Of a DNA stretch of 41,370 bases, positions 24,637-32,467 are shown in pieces. A program made the position numbers and the translations under genes. The DNA comes from Eubacterium callanderi (GTDB lineage: Bacteria > Bacillota > Clostridia > Eubacteriales > Eubacteriaceae). Location: the NCBI RefSeq assembly GCF_900142645.1, contig NZ_FRBP01000019.1:1-41370 (forward strand). Direction: 5' to 3'. The notes under the pieces are model-generated. The model had not been told where the DNA came from. It was given only the letters and a program-made list of their open reading frames with translations, and searched no databases. The first letter of the stretch is position 1. The number at the start of each line of letters is the position of its first letter.

Positions 24637-24685
24637 AAGAAACCTCCAGGCGGTCTCTGGCCGTGAAGGAGGTTTCTCTGCTTTT
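24637..24685 (+). terminator. Hairpin after the regulator gene
   Basis: GAAACCTCC pairs with GGAGGTTTC about 30 bases later, with an inner GC-rich helix, followed by CTCTGCTTTT. A plausible but untidy terminator. Confidence 0.55.
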
Positions 24686-24781
24686 GGAGGGCGCCCGGAC
24701 AAAAAGCGCAAGCAAGAGCAAGAAATATTAAAACGTCTCCGATATAATGGGGTATAATGCTCTGAGAAAGGAGTGGCAGTA

Positions 24782-25630
24782 ATGAACAACATCGAAAAAG
24801 TACAGGCCGCCATTGATTATATAGAGGGCCATTTAACCGAAAAGCTGGATCTTGACGCCATTGCCGGTGCAGTCCATTATTCAAAATACCATCTGCACCG
24901 CGTCTTTTCAAAAACTGTGGGGCTGACCCTGCATGAGTACCGGAACCGGCGGCAGCTCACAGAGGCTGCCAAGCTGCTGGTGTTTTCGGAGAGAACCATA
25001 CTCGACATCGCCCTGCAGGCTGGGTATGAGAGCCAGCAGGCCTTTACAGCCGCCTTTTCTGCCATGTATAAGCAGTCCCCCAGCCAATACCGGGAAAATG
25101 AAAAGTTCTATCCTCTGCAGTTGAGGTTTCAATTTGAAGGGAGCCATAATATGCGAAACAGCAAAGAAAAAACACAGTGGAAGATCACCTATGCTGACGA
25201 GGGCGATATCCCATGCTGGATGGCACTGGTCCGCCTGGTCATCGACGGGTTTCCGCACCTGTATGAGGAGGAATATGTCGGTGAGCTTAAACGCCGGATC
25301 CGCAAACGGCAGGCATTGATCCTGAAGGATGGCGAGGTGGCTGCCGGCGCAATGCTTTTTTCCGGCGAAACCGGCAGCATTGATTTTATGGGGACACATC
25401 CGCTGTACCGCAGCCAGGGAATCCCCAGGGCTTTTCTGGATAAAATGATGGGCGAGCTGCTCAGAGGCAGGGATATCAGCATCACCACCTACCGGGAGGG
25501 TGACAAGGCCGACACCGGGCACCGGCAGGCCATTGTGGATCTGGGTTTTGCCGAGGCCGAGCTCCTGGTGGAATTTGGCTATCCTACCCAGCGCTTTGTT
25601 TTGCCAGGGGAGAGCAGCGATGAAGTATAA
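24782..25630 (+). CDS. AraC-type HTH fused to a GNAT acetyltransferase
   Basis: A 282-residue two-domain protein. The start is the ATG at 24782 with AAAGGAG upstream. Residues 1-105 are two AraC-type helix-turn-helices (L-D-L-D-A-I-A-G-A-V-H-Y-S-K-Y-H-L-H-R-V-F and I-L-D-I-A-L-Q-A-G-Y-E-S-Q-Q-A-F). Residues about 125-280 follow the GNAT fold: a central strand G-S-I-D-F-M-G-T-H-P-L-Y-R-S-Q-G-I-P-R, the Q/R-x-x-G-x-G/A acetyl-CoA loop in a Q-G-I-P-R version. The pairing suggests a regulator with a linked acetyltransferase, for detoxification or resistance. Two TATAAT boxes (24743 and 24753) lie upstream. Its stop overlaps the next start by 11 bp, so the genes are coupled. Confidence 0.85.
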   Translation: MNNIEKVQAAIDYIEGHLTEKLDLDAIAGAVHYSKYHLHRVFSKTVGLTLHEYRNRRQLTEAAKLLVFSERTILDIALQAGYESQQAFTAAFSAMYKQSPSQYRENEKFYPLQLRFQFEGSHNMRNSKEKTQWKITYADEGDIPCWMALVRLVIDGFPHLYEEEYVGELKRRIRKRQALILKDGEVAAGAMLFSGETGSIDFMGTHPLYRSQGIPRAFLDKMMGELLRGRDISITTYREGDKADTGHRQAIVDLGFAEAELLVEFGYPTQRFVLPGESSDEV

Positions 25631-27695
25631 AAAAAGACGCCAGCCAGAGCGAGGAACAAGCGCCGTCCCCTTTCCAGAAGAGATCCGCCATCTGGCAGAG
25701 GTCGCCAGCCGTCTGGATACAGCGCTTAAAGCCGCGGAGGGCCGCGTTGGGCTGGCGGATGAGCACTATATGGATACCAAGCGTTACATGGTTGAAAACC
25801 GGGGGGAGATCGACCCTCACGAAATGTTCCAAAATGAGCTGGCCTTAAAACAGCTGGACCAGAAAGGGGCATTTGCAGTGAACGTCCGGGAAAAGCTGGC
25901 GCGGCTGAAGGCCTCCCCCTATTTTGCCCGAATTGATTTTCAGTATGAGGAGGGAGAAGATGCGGAAAAATATTATATTGGGCCAGCGTCCTTTAATGAT
26001 AACAATGAGCTGCTGATCTGTGACTGGCGCGCGCCGGTGGCCAGTATGTTCTACGACTGCGAGGTGGGTCCGGCAGGCTATGAAGCCCCTTCGGGTAAAA
26101 TCGAAGGACGTCTGACCCGAAAGCGGCAGTTTAAAATCAAAGATGGAAAAATGGAGTACGCGCTCGAAAGCTCGGTCAATATCCAGGATGATGTGCTGCA
26201 GCGTGAGCTGAGCCATACCTCCGATGAAAAGATGAAATCCATCATCGCCACCATCCAGAAAGAGCAGAATAAAATTATCCGGAATGAGAAGGCCGGAACG
26301 ATGATCATCCAGGGGGTGGCGGGATCGGGTAAAACCTCCATTGCCCTGCACCGGATCGCCTTTCTGCTTTACCGCTTTAAGGATCACCTGTCAGCGTCGG
26401 ACATCCGAATTTTATCTCCTAACAGGGTGTTTGGGGATTATATTTCAAATGTTTTGCCAGAGCTGGGAGAAGAGCCCATCTACGAAATAAGCTTTGAGGA
26501 TATTGCCGAAGAACAGCTGGAAGGAAAATTTCGGTTTGAAAAGGAAAAAGATCCGCTGGAGACTGAGGATGAGCGCTGGGCAGAACGGGCCCGGCTGAAG
26601 TCGAGCCTCGCGTTTAAAGGGCAGATGGACGCCTATCTGAAAAGCCTGCCCGAAATGGCCTTTGCGCCTGAGGATTACGGCTTTGGCCGGTTTAAGGCAG
26701 AGGCGGCCTGGATAAAAAACATGTTTGAGTCAGACAGTGGACTTCCTTTTAAAAAGCGCCTGAAGTGCATGGCGGAGACGATCCATGAGCGGTTTGAGGC
26801 GGATAATATCCGGGGTGAGGAGCTTCCAAGGCCGGGGGCCATCCTGAAAAGCCTCAATGCCATGCTCAGGGTGAAGAACACTTTTTCCCTTTATAAGGAC
26901 TTTTACCGACAGGCAGGGCTGTCACATATGCTTGTCCTGCCTGAAAAGAAGACCTTTGAATGGGCAGATGTCTACCCATATCTGTATTTTAAGAGAGCCT
27001 TTGAGGGCTTGAGGGAGAATAAATCAATAAGACATCTGGTGGTCGATGAGATGCAGGATTACACGCCGGTCCAGTACGCGGTGATCAACAGTATTTACAG
27101 CTGCCCCAAGACCATTCTGGGCGATTTTGGGCAATGCGTCAATCCCAATAATCAAAATACACTGGACGATATGAGAAGGCTTTACAGCGGCGCGGAATAC
27201 GTGGCGCTCAACAAGAGCTACCGTTCCACCTGTGAGATCATACAATTTGCCGGGAAGATACAGCCCGTCAGCGCATTAGAGCCCGTGGAGCGCCACGGGG
27301 AACCGCCGGAGGTTATCCGCTGCAGCAGCCAAAGGGAAATGCTTGAAAAGCTTGTGGATGAAATCCGGGCTTTTGAAAAAAGCGGATGGGCCTCTCTGGG
27401 GATTATTCTGAAAACAAATCGCGAGACACGGGCATTTTATGATCTGCTTTCAGAAAAACACAGCGTCCATCTGATCACGCCAGAGAGCAGGAAGTTTAAA
27501 AACGGCGTTTCCGTTACCTCTATCCAGATGGCCAAGGGGCTGGAATTTGACGCGGTCCTTATCCCAGATGCAGACAGCAGGCATTACAGCAGCGCGTATG
27601 AGAGAAGCCTGCTGTACGTTGCCTGCACCCGGGCCATGCACAGCCTGACGCTTCTGTACAGCGGGGAGATAAGCCCTTTGTTAAATCTTCCTTAA
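25620..27695 (+). CDS. helD: HelD-like superfamily 1 helicase (RNA polymerase recycling factor)
   Basis: A 691-residue UvrD/Rep-related ATPase. The start is the ATG at 25620, overlapping the upstream stop; the longer frame to 25500 is inside the AraC-GNAT gene. It has an N-terminal coiled segment (residues 20-90) as in HelD, which inserts in RNA polymerase, then the Q-x-x-I-I-R motif and Walker A G-V-A-G-S-G-K-T with Lys238. Later motifs are V-V-D-E-M-Q-D-Y (motif II), G-D-F-G-Q-C-V-N-P, L-N-K-S-Y-R-S-T and S-V-T-S-I-Q-M-A-K-G-L-E-F-D (motif V), ending Y-V-A-C-T-R-A-M-H. HelD removes stalled RNA polymerase from DNA. Being behind a regulator/acetyltransferase gene suggests a role in drug tolerance, which is inference. 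Confidence 0.9.
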   Translation: MKYKKRRQPERGTSAVPFPEEIRHLAEVASRLDTALKAAEGRVGLADEHYMDTKRYMVENRGEIDPHEMFQNELALKQLDQKGAFAVNVREKLARLKASPYFARIDFQYEEGEDAEKYYIGPASFNDNNELLICDWRAPVASMFYDCEVGPAGYEAPSGKIEGRLTRKRQFKIKDGKMEYALESSVNIQDDVLQRELSHTSDEKMKSIIATIQKEQNKIIRNEKAGTMIIQGVAGSGKTSIALHRIAFLLYRFKDHLSASDIRILSPNRVFGDYISNVLPELGEEPIYEISFEDIAEEQLEGKFRFEKEKDPLETEDERWAERARLKSSLAFKGQMDAYLKSLPEMAFAPEDYGFGRFKAEAAWIKNMFESDSGLPFKKRLKCMAETIHERFEADNIRGEELPRPGAILKSLNAMLRVKNTFSLYKDFYRQAGLSHMLVLPEKKTFEWADVYPYLYFKRAFEGLRENKSIRHLVVDEMQDYTPVQYAVINSIYSCPKTILGDFGQCVNPNNQNTLDDMRRLYSGAEYVALNKSYRSTCEIIQFAGKIQPVSALEPVERHGEPPEVIRCSSQREMLEKLVDEIRAFEKSGWASLGIILKTNRETRAFYDLLSEKHSVHLITPESRKFKNGVSVTSIQMAKGLEFDAVLIPDADSRHYSSAYERSLLYVACTRAMHSLTLLYSGEISPLLNLP

Positions 27696-27700
27696 TTCCC

Positions 27701-27729
27701 TTGACGTTTACCGTTTTTTTATGTAGAAT
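27701..27729 (+). promoter_or_regulatory. Promoter of the P-type ATPase gene
   Basis: TTGACG (27701-27706), 17-bp spacer, TAGAAT (27724-27729). The start would be near 27736, giving a leader of about 210 nt. Confidence 0.8.
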
Positions 27730-27735
27730 TTAGAA

Positions 27736-27945
27736 AACATTTATATTAAAAGTAAAGGAATCTTAATTGATGGACGATAGTGACGAGAGCGACACTGACC
27801 GAAAAATCAAAATCTTAAAAGCGAATAAGTCTCAGAATATACAAGGCATAGTCACGCCCATTTTGCACATGGGTGGTCTGACTGTGCCTTTTTTTATATT
27901 CTGGCTTAGATAAAATTTTTACAGGAAAGGGGTGGTTTATCCAAT
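27736..27945 (+). promoter_or_regulatory. Attenuator-like leader of the P-type ATPase gene, class unknown
   Basis: The leader ends in an intrinsic terminator (27843-27895, with AAGGCATAGTCA pairing TGACTGTGCCTT and CGCCCAT pairing ATGGGTGG, then seven T's), 50 bp before the start codon. Upstream, ATGG (27770-27773) and GTGAC (27780-27784) can pair with CCAT (27858-27861) and GTCAC (27851-27855), the same bases used by the terminator's left arm. The two structures are mutually exclusive, as in a riboswitch or attenuator. It does not match Mn2+, Mg2+, Ni/Co, fluoride or T-box motifs I know. A weak 47-codon ORF beginning at 27770 (acidic start M-D-D-S-D-E) overlaps it and could be a leader peptide. 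Confidence 0.6.
27843..27895 (+). terminator. Terminator hairpin inside the ATPase leader
   Basis: A long stem with G-U pairs and a run of seven T's; it lies upstream of the gene, so it must be read through for expression. Confidence 0.75.
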
Positions 27946-30612
27946 ATGGATAATCACAGACAGGAGCCTTGGCACGCGCTGCCGGCAAAAGATGTTTTTG
28001 CCGGCCTGCAGACCTCGGAGGAGGGATTAAGCGATGCTGAGGCAGCCGAAAGGCTAAGAAAAAACGGACGCAATGTGCTGCGTTCAAAACCGCCGAGATC
28101 CATTGCGCAGATGCTCTGGTCTCAGATCACAGACCCCATGGTTCTTATTTTGATTGGCGCTGCCATTTTTTCAGCTGTGCTGAGGGAATGGACAGAGGCA
28201 GGGGTCATTTTTACCATCGTTGTGCTGAATGCCCTTATTGGCATTGTCCAGGAGAAAAAGGCCCAGTCCTCTCTGGAGGCGTTGAAAAATATGAGCGCAC
28301 CTACCGCCCGCGTACTGCGGGAGGATGAGGAGAGTATTGTGCCTGCCAGTGAGCTGGTGACCGGGGATATTGTATTTCTGAGTGACGGGGACATGGTGCC
28401 CGCAGACCTGCGGCTCATTGATTCGGCCAATCTGAAGGTGCAGGAGGCGTCCCTGACCGGGGAGTCTGTCCCGTCGGAAAAGGACGCGGATGCGCTGTTT
28501 CCTGAGCGCTGCGCATTGGGGGACCGGGGCAACATGGCCTATACCTCCTCCATTGTCACCTATGGCCGTGCCACTGGTGTGGTGGTGGCAACGGGCATGA
28601 ACACAGAGGTGGGGAACATTGCCGGTATGCTCGACAGTCAGGATGAGACCGATACGCCGCTTAAGCGCAAGCTGGGCGCGGTGGGTAAAACACTGACCAT
28701 CATAGGGGTCATTGTCTGTGTGCTGATTTTTGCCATCGGCGCTGTTTACCACCGGCCGTTGATTCCGCAGTTCCTGGTGGCTATTTCTCTGGCCATTTCC
28801 ATTATTCCGGAGGGGCTGCCCGCCACGGCTACCATTGTCATGGCTCTGGGGGTTCAGCGCATGGCTAAAAGAAACGCTTTGATCCGTAAGCTGCCTGCGG
28901 TGGAGACTCTTGGGAGTGCTACGGTCATCTGCAGCGATAAAACAGGGACGCTGACCCTTAACCAGATGACAGTTACCCAGGTAGCGGTAAACGGAGACTT
29001 TGAGGCAGGACAGGCCGTTTTGGCCGGCGCGGCAGCTGAGGCGCATCCTGAGGTATACCGTGAGCTGATGGTCGCGGCGGATTTATGCAATGACGCCAGT
29101 TTTGATCCGGATCAGGAGGGCGCCATAATCGGCGACCCCACCGAGGGTGCGCTCCTGTACATGACAAGAGCTTTTGGGCTGGACCACGATAACATGGAGG
29201 CGGCCTATCCCCGGGTTTTTGAGAATCCTTTTGACTCTGACCGGAAGCGCATGACGACGGTTCATCCAGTTGGGGGGCAGCTGACGGCTTACACGAAGGG
29301 CGCGGTAGACGAACTCCTTCCCCTTTGCAGCCGGATGCTCACTGAGCAGGGAGCCCGCCCCATGACAGAAACCGACCGGAAAAATATTCAGCGGCTTTGT
29401 CTTGAGTTGTCGGAAAAAGCGCTGCGTGTACTGGGCTTTGCAACACGGCAGCTTGAGGAAATTCCCGAGGATGATGAAAAAAATATAGAGCATGACCTGA
29501 CCTTTATCGGTGTTGTGGGAATGATTGACCCGCCGAGAAAGGAAGTCGCGGAATCGGTAAGAACCTGCCGGAAGGCGGGAATCCGGACGGTGATGATCAC
29601 TGGCGACCACAAGGTTACAGCCATTGCCATTGCCCGGGAGCTGGATATTTTCCAGGAAGGAAATACAGTGCTGACCGGCGATGAGCTGGAGTGCCTGTCA
29701 GAGCGTGAGCTCGAAGAGGCAGTGAAGACCACCACCGTCTATGCCCGGGTATCGCCGGCAGACAAGCTGCGGATTATCAAGGCGCTCAAGCGGGGCGGGG
29801 AGGTTGCGGCCATGACCGGGGACGGAGTCAATGACTCACCAGCCCTTAAGGCAGCAGACATTGGTGTTGCCATGGGTGTCACAGGAACGGATGTGGCCAA
29901 GGAGGCCGCCGACATGATTCTTTTGGATGACAGCTTTACCACCATTGCCTACGCGATTAAGGAGGGACGGCGTGTTTACCGGAACATTCAAAAGGTTATT
30001 CAGTTTTTGCTGGCAGGAAACATTGCTGAGATTTTAACCCTTTTTGTGGCAACCGTCTTTAACTGGGATGCGCCGCTGCTGGCGGTTCATATTCTATGGG
30101 TCAACCTGGCAACCGCAACACTGCCGGCGCTTGCCCTGGGGGTAGACCCGGCCAGCAAAAATATCATGAGCCATCCGCCGGTTAAATCGGGAACGCTGTT
30201 TGAGCGTGACCTTATTTTCAGGGTAATCCGACAGGGAGTTTTTGTCGCCGCCATGACGCTGGTGGCTTACTGGATCGGTTTTGAGACAGACAGCCACATC
30301 ACTGGCCAGACCATGGCTTTCTGTGTGCTGGCGCTCTCCCAGATGCTCCGGGCTTTTAATCAGCGCTCTAATACTGAGCCGGTCTGGGTGCGGGCCGAAG
30401 GCGCAAACCCATGGCTGATCCTGTCCTTTGCGGTATCTGCCGCGCTGATGGCCTGTATTCTTTTTATTCCACCGCTACAGGCAGCCTTTAAGGTAACGCT
30501 GCTGAGCGGCAGCCAGTGGCTGACCGTCCTTGGGCTTTCACTGCTCTCTGTTGTCCAGGTAGAGGTTGTTAAATGGATTAAACGAATGCGGGGATCAAAG
30601 GCCAGCCGTTAG
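27946..30612 (+). CDS. P-type ATPase, Ca2+-transporting type (P2A)
   Basis: An 888-residue pump with AGGAAAGGGGTGG before the ATG. The order is standard: N-terminal cation ATPase domain, actuator with T-G-E-S at 171-174, I-P-E-G-L-P in helix M4 (286-292), phosphorylation site D331 in S-D-K-T-G-T-L-T, nucleotide domain with F-E-N-P-F-D-S-D-R-K-R-M-T, and the hinge T-G-D-G-V-N-D at 624-630, then C-terminal helices. The P-E-G-L-P and N-L-A-T-A-T-L-P-A-L motifs of M4 and M6 favour calcium (PacL/SERCA group) over Na+/K+. It should pump Ca2+ or another divalent ion out of the cell. Possibly controlled by the attenuator-like leader. Confidence 0.93.
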   Translation: MDNHRQEPWHALPAKDVFAGLQTSEEGLSDAEAAERLRKNGRNVLRSKPPRSIAQMLWSQITDPMVLILIGAAIFSAVLREWTEAGVIFTIVVLNALIGIVQEKKAQSSLEALKNMSAPTARVLREDEESIVPASELVTGDIVFLSDGDMVPADLRLIDSANLKVQEASLTGESVPSEKDADALFPERCALGDRGNMAYTSSIVTYGRATGVVVATGMNTEVGNIAGMLDSQDETDTPLKRKLGAVGKTLTIIGVIVCVLIFAIGAVYHRPLIPQFLVAISLAISIIPEGLPATATIVMALGVQRMAKRNALIRKLPAVETLGSATVICSDKTGTLTLNQMTVTQVAVNGDFEAGQAVLAGAAAEAHPEVYRELMVAADLCNDASFDPDQEGAIIGDPTEGALLYMTRAFGLDHDNMEAAYPRVFENPFDSDRKRMTTVHPVGGQLTAYTKGAVDELLPLCSRMLTEQGARPMTETDRKNIQRLCLELSEKALRVLGFATRQLEEIPEDDEKNIEHDLTFIGVVGMIDPPRKEVAESVRTCRKAGIRTVMITGDHKVTAIAIARELDIFQEGNTVLTGDELECLSERELEEAVKTTTVYARVSPADKLRIIKALKRGGEVAAMTGDGVNDSPALKAADIGVAMGVTGTDVAKEAADMILLDDSFTTIAYAIKEGRRVYRNIQKVIQFLLAGNIAEILTLFVATVFNWDAPLLAVHILWVNLATATLPALALGVDPASKNIMSHPPVKSGTLFERDLIFRVIRQGVFVAAMTLVAYWIGFETDSHITGQTMAFCVLALSQMLRAFNQRSNTEPVWVRAEGANPWLILSFAVSAALMACILFIPPLQAAFKVTLLSGSQWLTVLGLSLLSVVQVEVVKWIKRMRGSKASR

Positions 30613-30620
30613 GATAAATA

Positions 30621-30660
30621 AAAAGGGTCCTGTGGTTTTTTGTCACAGGGCCCTTTTAGT
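30621..30660. terminator. Bidirectional terminator
   Basis: AAAGGGTCCTGTG with CACAGGGCCCTTTT; T's on one side and A's on the other, between two convergent genes. Confidence 0.88.
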
Positions 30661-30668
30661 ATGCGCGT

Positions 30669-31481
30669 TTACAGCCGGTTTTCAATCCAACGGGTTACGT
30701 CTGTCATGACCTGGTTTTTGACGGCCTCATTAAAAATTTCATGCTGAGTGTTGCCGTAAATTTTCAGATGTTTATCCTCAGAGGCGATCTGCGCAAAAAA
30801 ATCCGTGGAATCGCTTGGGTCAACCAGGGTGTCTTTTTCACCGTGGAGCAAAAGAACAGGGAGACGGAAAGTGGAATTTGCGGTTAACTGCCGGATACCG
30901 AGTGTCAGCTGCTGGCTCAGGCCAGCCGTAAAGTAGGAAGCGTTTAAGGGGTCTGCCTTGTAGGCCGCAGTAACTTCGGGATCTGAGGTCAGCCGTTTTG
31001 CCAGCTTGTTTGGAAAGCGGGTCAGAGGGTCAAGGGACTGGGAGACACGGCTGAAGCCGCCCAGGTTATCCCGGGTGGCCGCGTCAAACAAAATGGCGCC
31101 TTCTGCCTTATCGGGATATTTTGTACAAAAGTCAGCCACAGCAAAGCCGCCCATGCTGTAGCCCAGCAGGAAGCGCTTAAGGCCGGGATTTTCCTCTGAG
31201 GCGATATCCACAATACGGTGGAGATCCTCGGTGATTTCATCCGGTGCGCTGTAGAAGCCACGTTCGCCCTCGGACTTGCCGTGTCCCCGGAGGTCGTAGC
31301 GGTACACCTTAAACCCGCGGTCAAAAAGTTTCTGGGTGACTGCGGCGTAGCGTCCTGAATGCTCGCACATGCCGTGGCTGATGATCACCACAGCCCTCGG
31401 GGATTCGGGTGTATCGGTTGTCATATAAAGGTTCAGGCCATCATAGGCCTGTATCATTTGCATGATTTTTTCTTTTTTCAT
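30669..31481 (-). CDS. Alpha/beta hydrolase, monoacylglycerol lipase-like
   Basis: A 270-residue soluble hydrolase with GAGGTGAA before the ATG. The nucleophile is Ser109 in L-L-G-Y-S-M-G-G, the acid Asp217 in H-G-E-K-D-T-L-V-D-P, and the base His247 in Q-H-E-I-F; the oxyanion region is I-I-S-H-G-M-C-E-H-S-G-R-Y. This is the 'serine aminopeptidase S33/Hydrolase_4' type, which includes lysophospholipases and monoacylglycerol lipases. No signal peptide, so cytoplasmic. A palindrome of LacI/CcpA type covers the transcription start, so expression is probably tied to carbon supply. The exact ester is unknown. Confidence 0.88.
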   Translation of the reverse strand: MKKEKIMQMIQAYDGLNLYMTTDTPESPRAVVIISHGMCEHSGRYAAVTQKLFDRGFKVYRYDLRGHGKSEGERGFYSAPDEITEDLHRIVDIASEENPGLKRFLLGYSMGGFAVADFCTKYPDKAEGAILFDAATRDNLGGFSRVSQSLDPLTRFPNKLAKRLTSDPEVTAAYKADPLNASYFTAGLSQQLTLGIRQLTANSTFRLPVLLLHGEKDTLVDPSDSTDFFAQIASEDKHLKIYGNTQHEIFNEAVKNQVMTDVTRWIENRL

Positions 31482-31492
31482 GGTTCACCTCG

Positions 31493-31509
31493 TTTGAAAG
31501 CGTTTCAAA
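31493..31509. promoter_or_regulatory. LacI/CcpA-type operator at the hydrolase promoter
   Basis: TTTGAAAGCGTTTCAAA, a 7-bp inverted repeat around GCG. It differs from the cre consensus by one key base, and lies just downstream of a TATAAT (31516-31511, minus strand), over the expected start. Confidence 0.55.
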
Positions 31510-31607
31510 TATTATATCAGGCCTTTCTTAAAGCTGTATGTTTTTTAGAATGATTACAGCGAACAGCTTTCTGGCTCAAATTTAATGAATCCAATTTTTG
31601 CAGCATG

Positions 31608-31636
31608 TTGTTGATTTTGCCAAAATGGTCTATAAT
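31608..31636 (+). promoter_or_regulatory. Promoter of the HAD hydrolase gene
   Basis: TTGTTG (31608-31613), 17-bp spacer, TATAAT (31631-31636). Confidence 0.65.
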
Positions 31637-31729
31637 GGTCAATGAATATTGATTATTATAGCGTGCGACAATGAACAGGGATACATTTTGCGGACAGAAG
31701 GAAAGCACACTTTTTATAAAGGAGAAATT

Positions 31730-32404
31730 ATGTTAAAAGCAGTATTTATTGATTATACGGGAACCATCATGAAAGAATCGGGAAAAGACGTTGAGGAAAT
31801 GACCATGCGGCTTTATAAAAACAGCGATATTGAAAGCCCGCAGGCTATGCTGAACTACTGGTGGGGAAAATTGAAAAAGTATGAGAACGAAAGTTTCGGC
31901 GACGCCTTTTTAACGGAGGATGAGATTGTGGACAAGCTTCTGGCAGATTGTGTCGAGGAGCTGAATCTTCAGGAAAATCTGGAGGAAGCCCATGAGCTTT
32001 GCCGGCGTTTCTGGATGTACGCGCCGGCTTTTGAGGACGCCAAGCCATTTTTTGAAAATTGTCCGCTGCCCATATACGTTATCACTAATAACGGCGTCCG
32101 TTATGTGGGAGAAGGTATGAGGCACAAGGCGCTGGAGCCGGCGGGCATTATCTGCGGCGATATGGCAAGGGCCTATAAACCGCATCGGGAGCTTTTTGAA
32201 AAAGCACTGGAGATCAGCGGCTGCAGTGCCCATGAGGTCATTCATATCGGCGATTCTATGGCGTCGGACGTGGCAGGCGCACGCGCGGCAGGAATCCGTC
32301 CGATTCTCCTTGACAGAAAGGGAACACAGGAGACGGATGGTGTTATGGTGGTGCGTTCCCTGGATGAAGCGCTGGCATTTATCGTGAAGGAGCTTGAACA
32401 ATAA
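31730..32404 (+). CDS. HAD-superfamily hydrolase
   Basis: A 224-residue protein. The start is the ATG at 31730 after AAAGGAGAA; the longer frame to 31649 is rejected. Motif I is F-I-D-Y-T-G-T near residue 8: the nucleophile Asp is present but the usual second Asp is Thr, as in P-type ATPases, which sets it apart from ordinary phosphatases. Motif II is V-I-T-N-N-G, the Lys is in R-A-Y-K-P-H-R-E-L-F, and motif IV is I-H-I-G-D-S-M-A-S-D-V-A-G-A. A helical cap lies between motifs I and II. It probably acts on a small phosphorylated or phosphonate-like metabolite, but the substrate is unknown. Confidence 0.88.
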   Translation: MLKAVFIDYTGTIMKESGKDVEEMTMRLYKNSDIESPQAMLNYWWGKLKKYENESFGDAFLTEDEIVDKLLADCVEELNLQENLEEAHELCRRFWMYAPAFEDAKPFFENCPLPIYVITNNGVRYVGEGMRHKALEPAGIICGDMARAYKPHRELFEKALEISGCSAHEVIHIGDSMASDVAGARAAGIRPILLDRKGTQETDGVMVVRSLDEALAFIVKELEQ

Positions 32405-32425
32405 GCGCTGTATAAAAATAGAAAT

Positions 32426-32467
32426 AAAAAACTCCGGAAATCTATTTACAGATTTCCGGAGTTTTTT
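32426..32467. terminator. Bidirectional terminator between HAD gene and bza operon
   Basis: A perfect stem ACTCCGGAAATCT with AGATTTCCGGAGT, flanked by A's and T's so that it works on both strands. It ends the bza transcript. Confidence 0.92.

Noticed and set aside
27770-27913. 47-codon ORF in the ATPase leader as an independent gene
   Set aside because: Weak ribosome binding site and its codons coincide with the terminator stem; kept only as a possible leader peptide.
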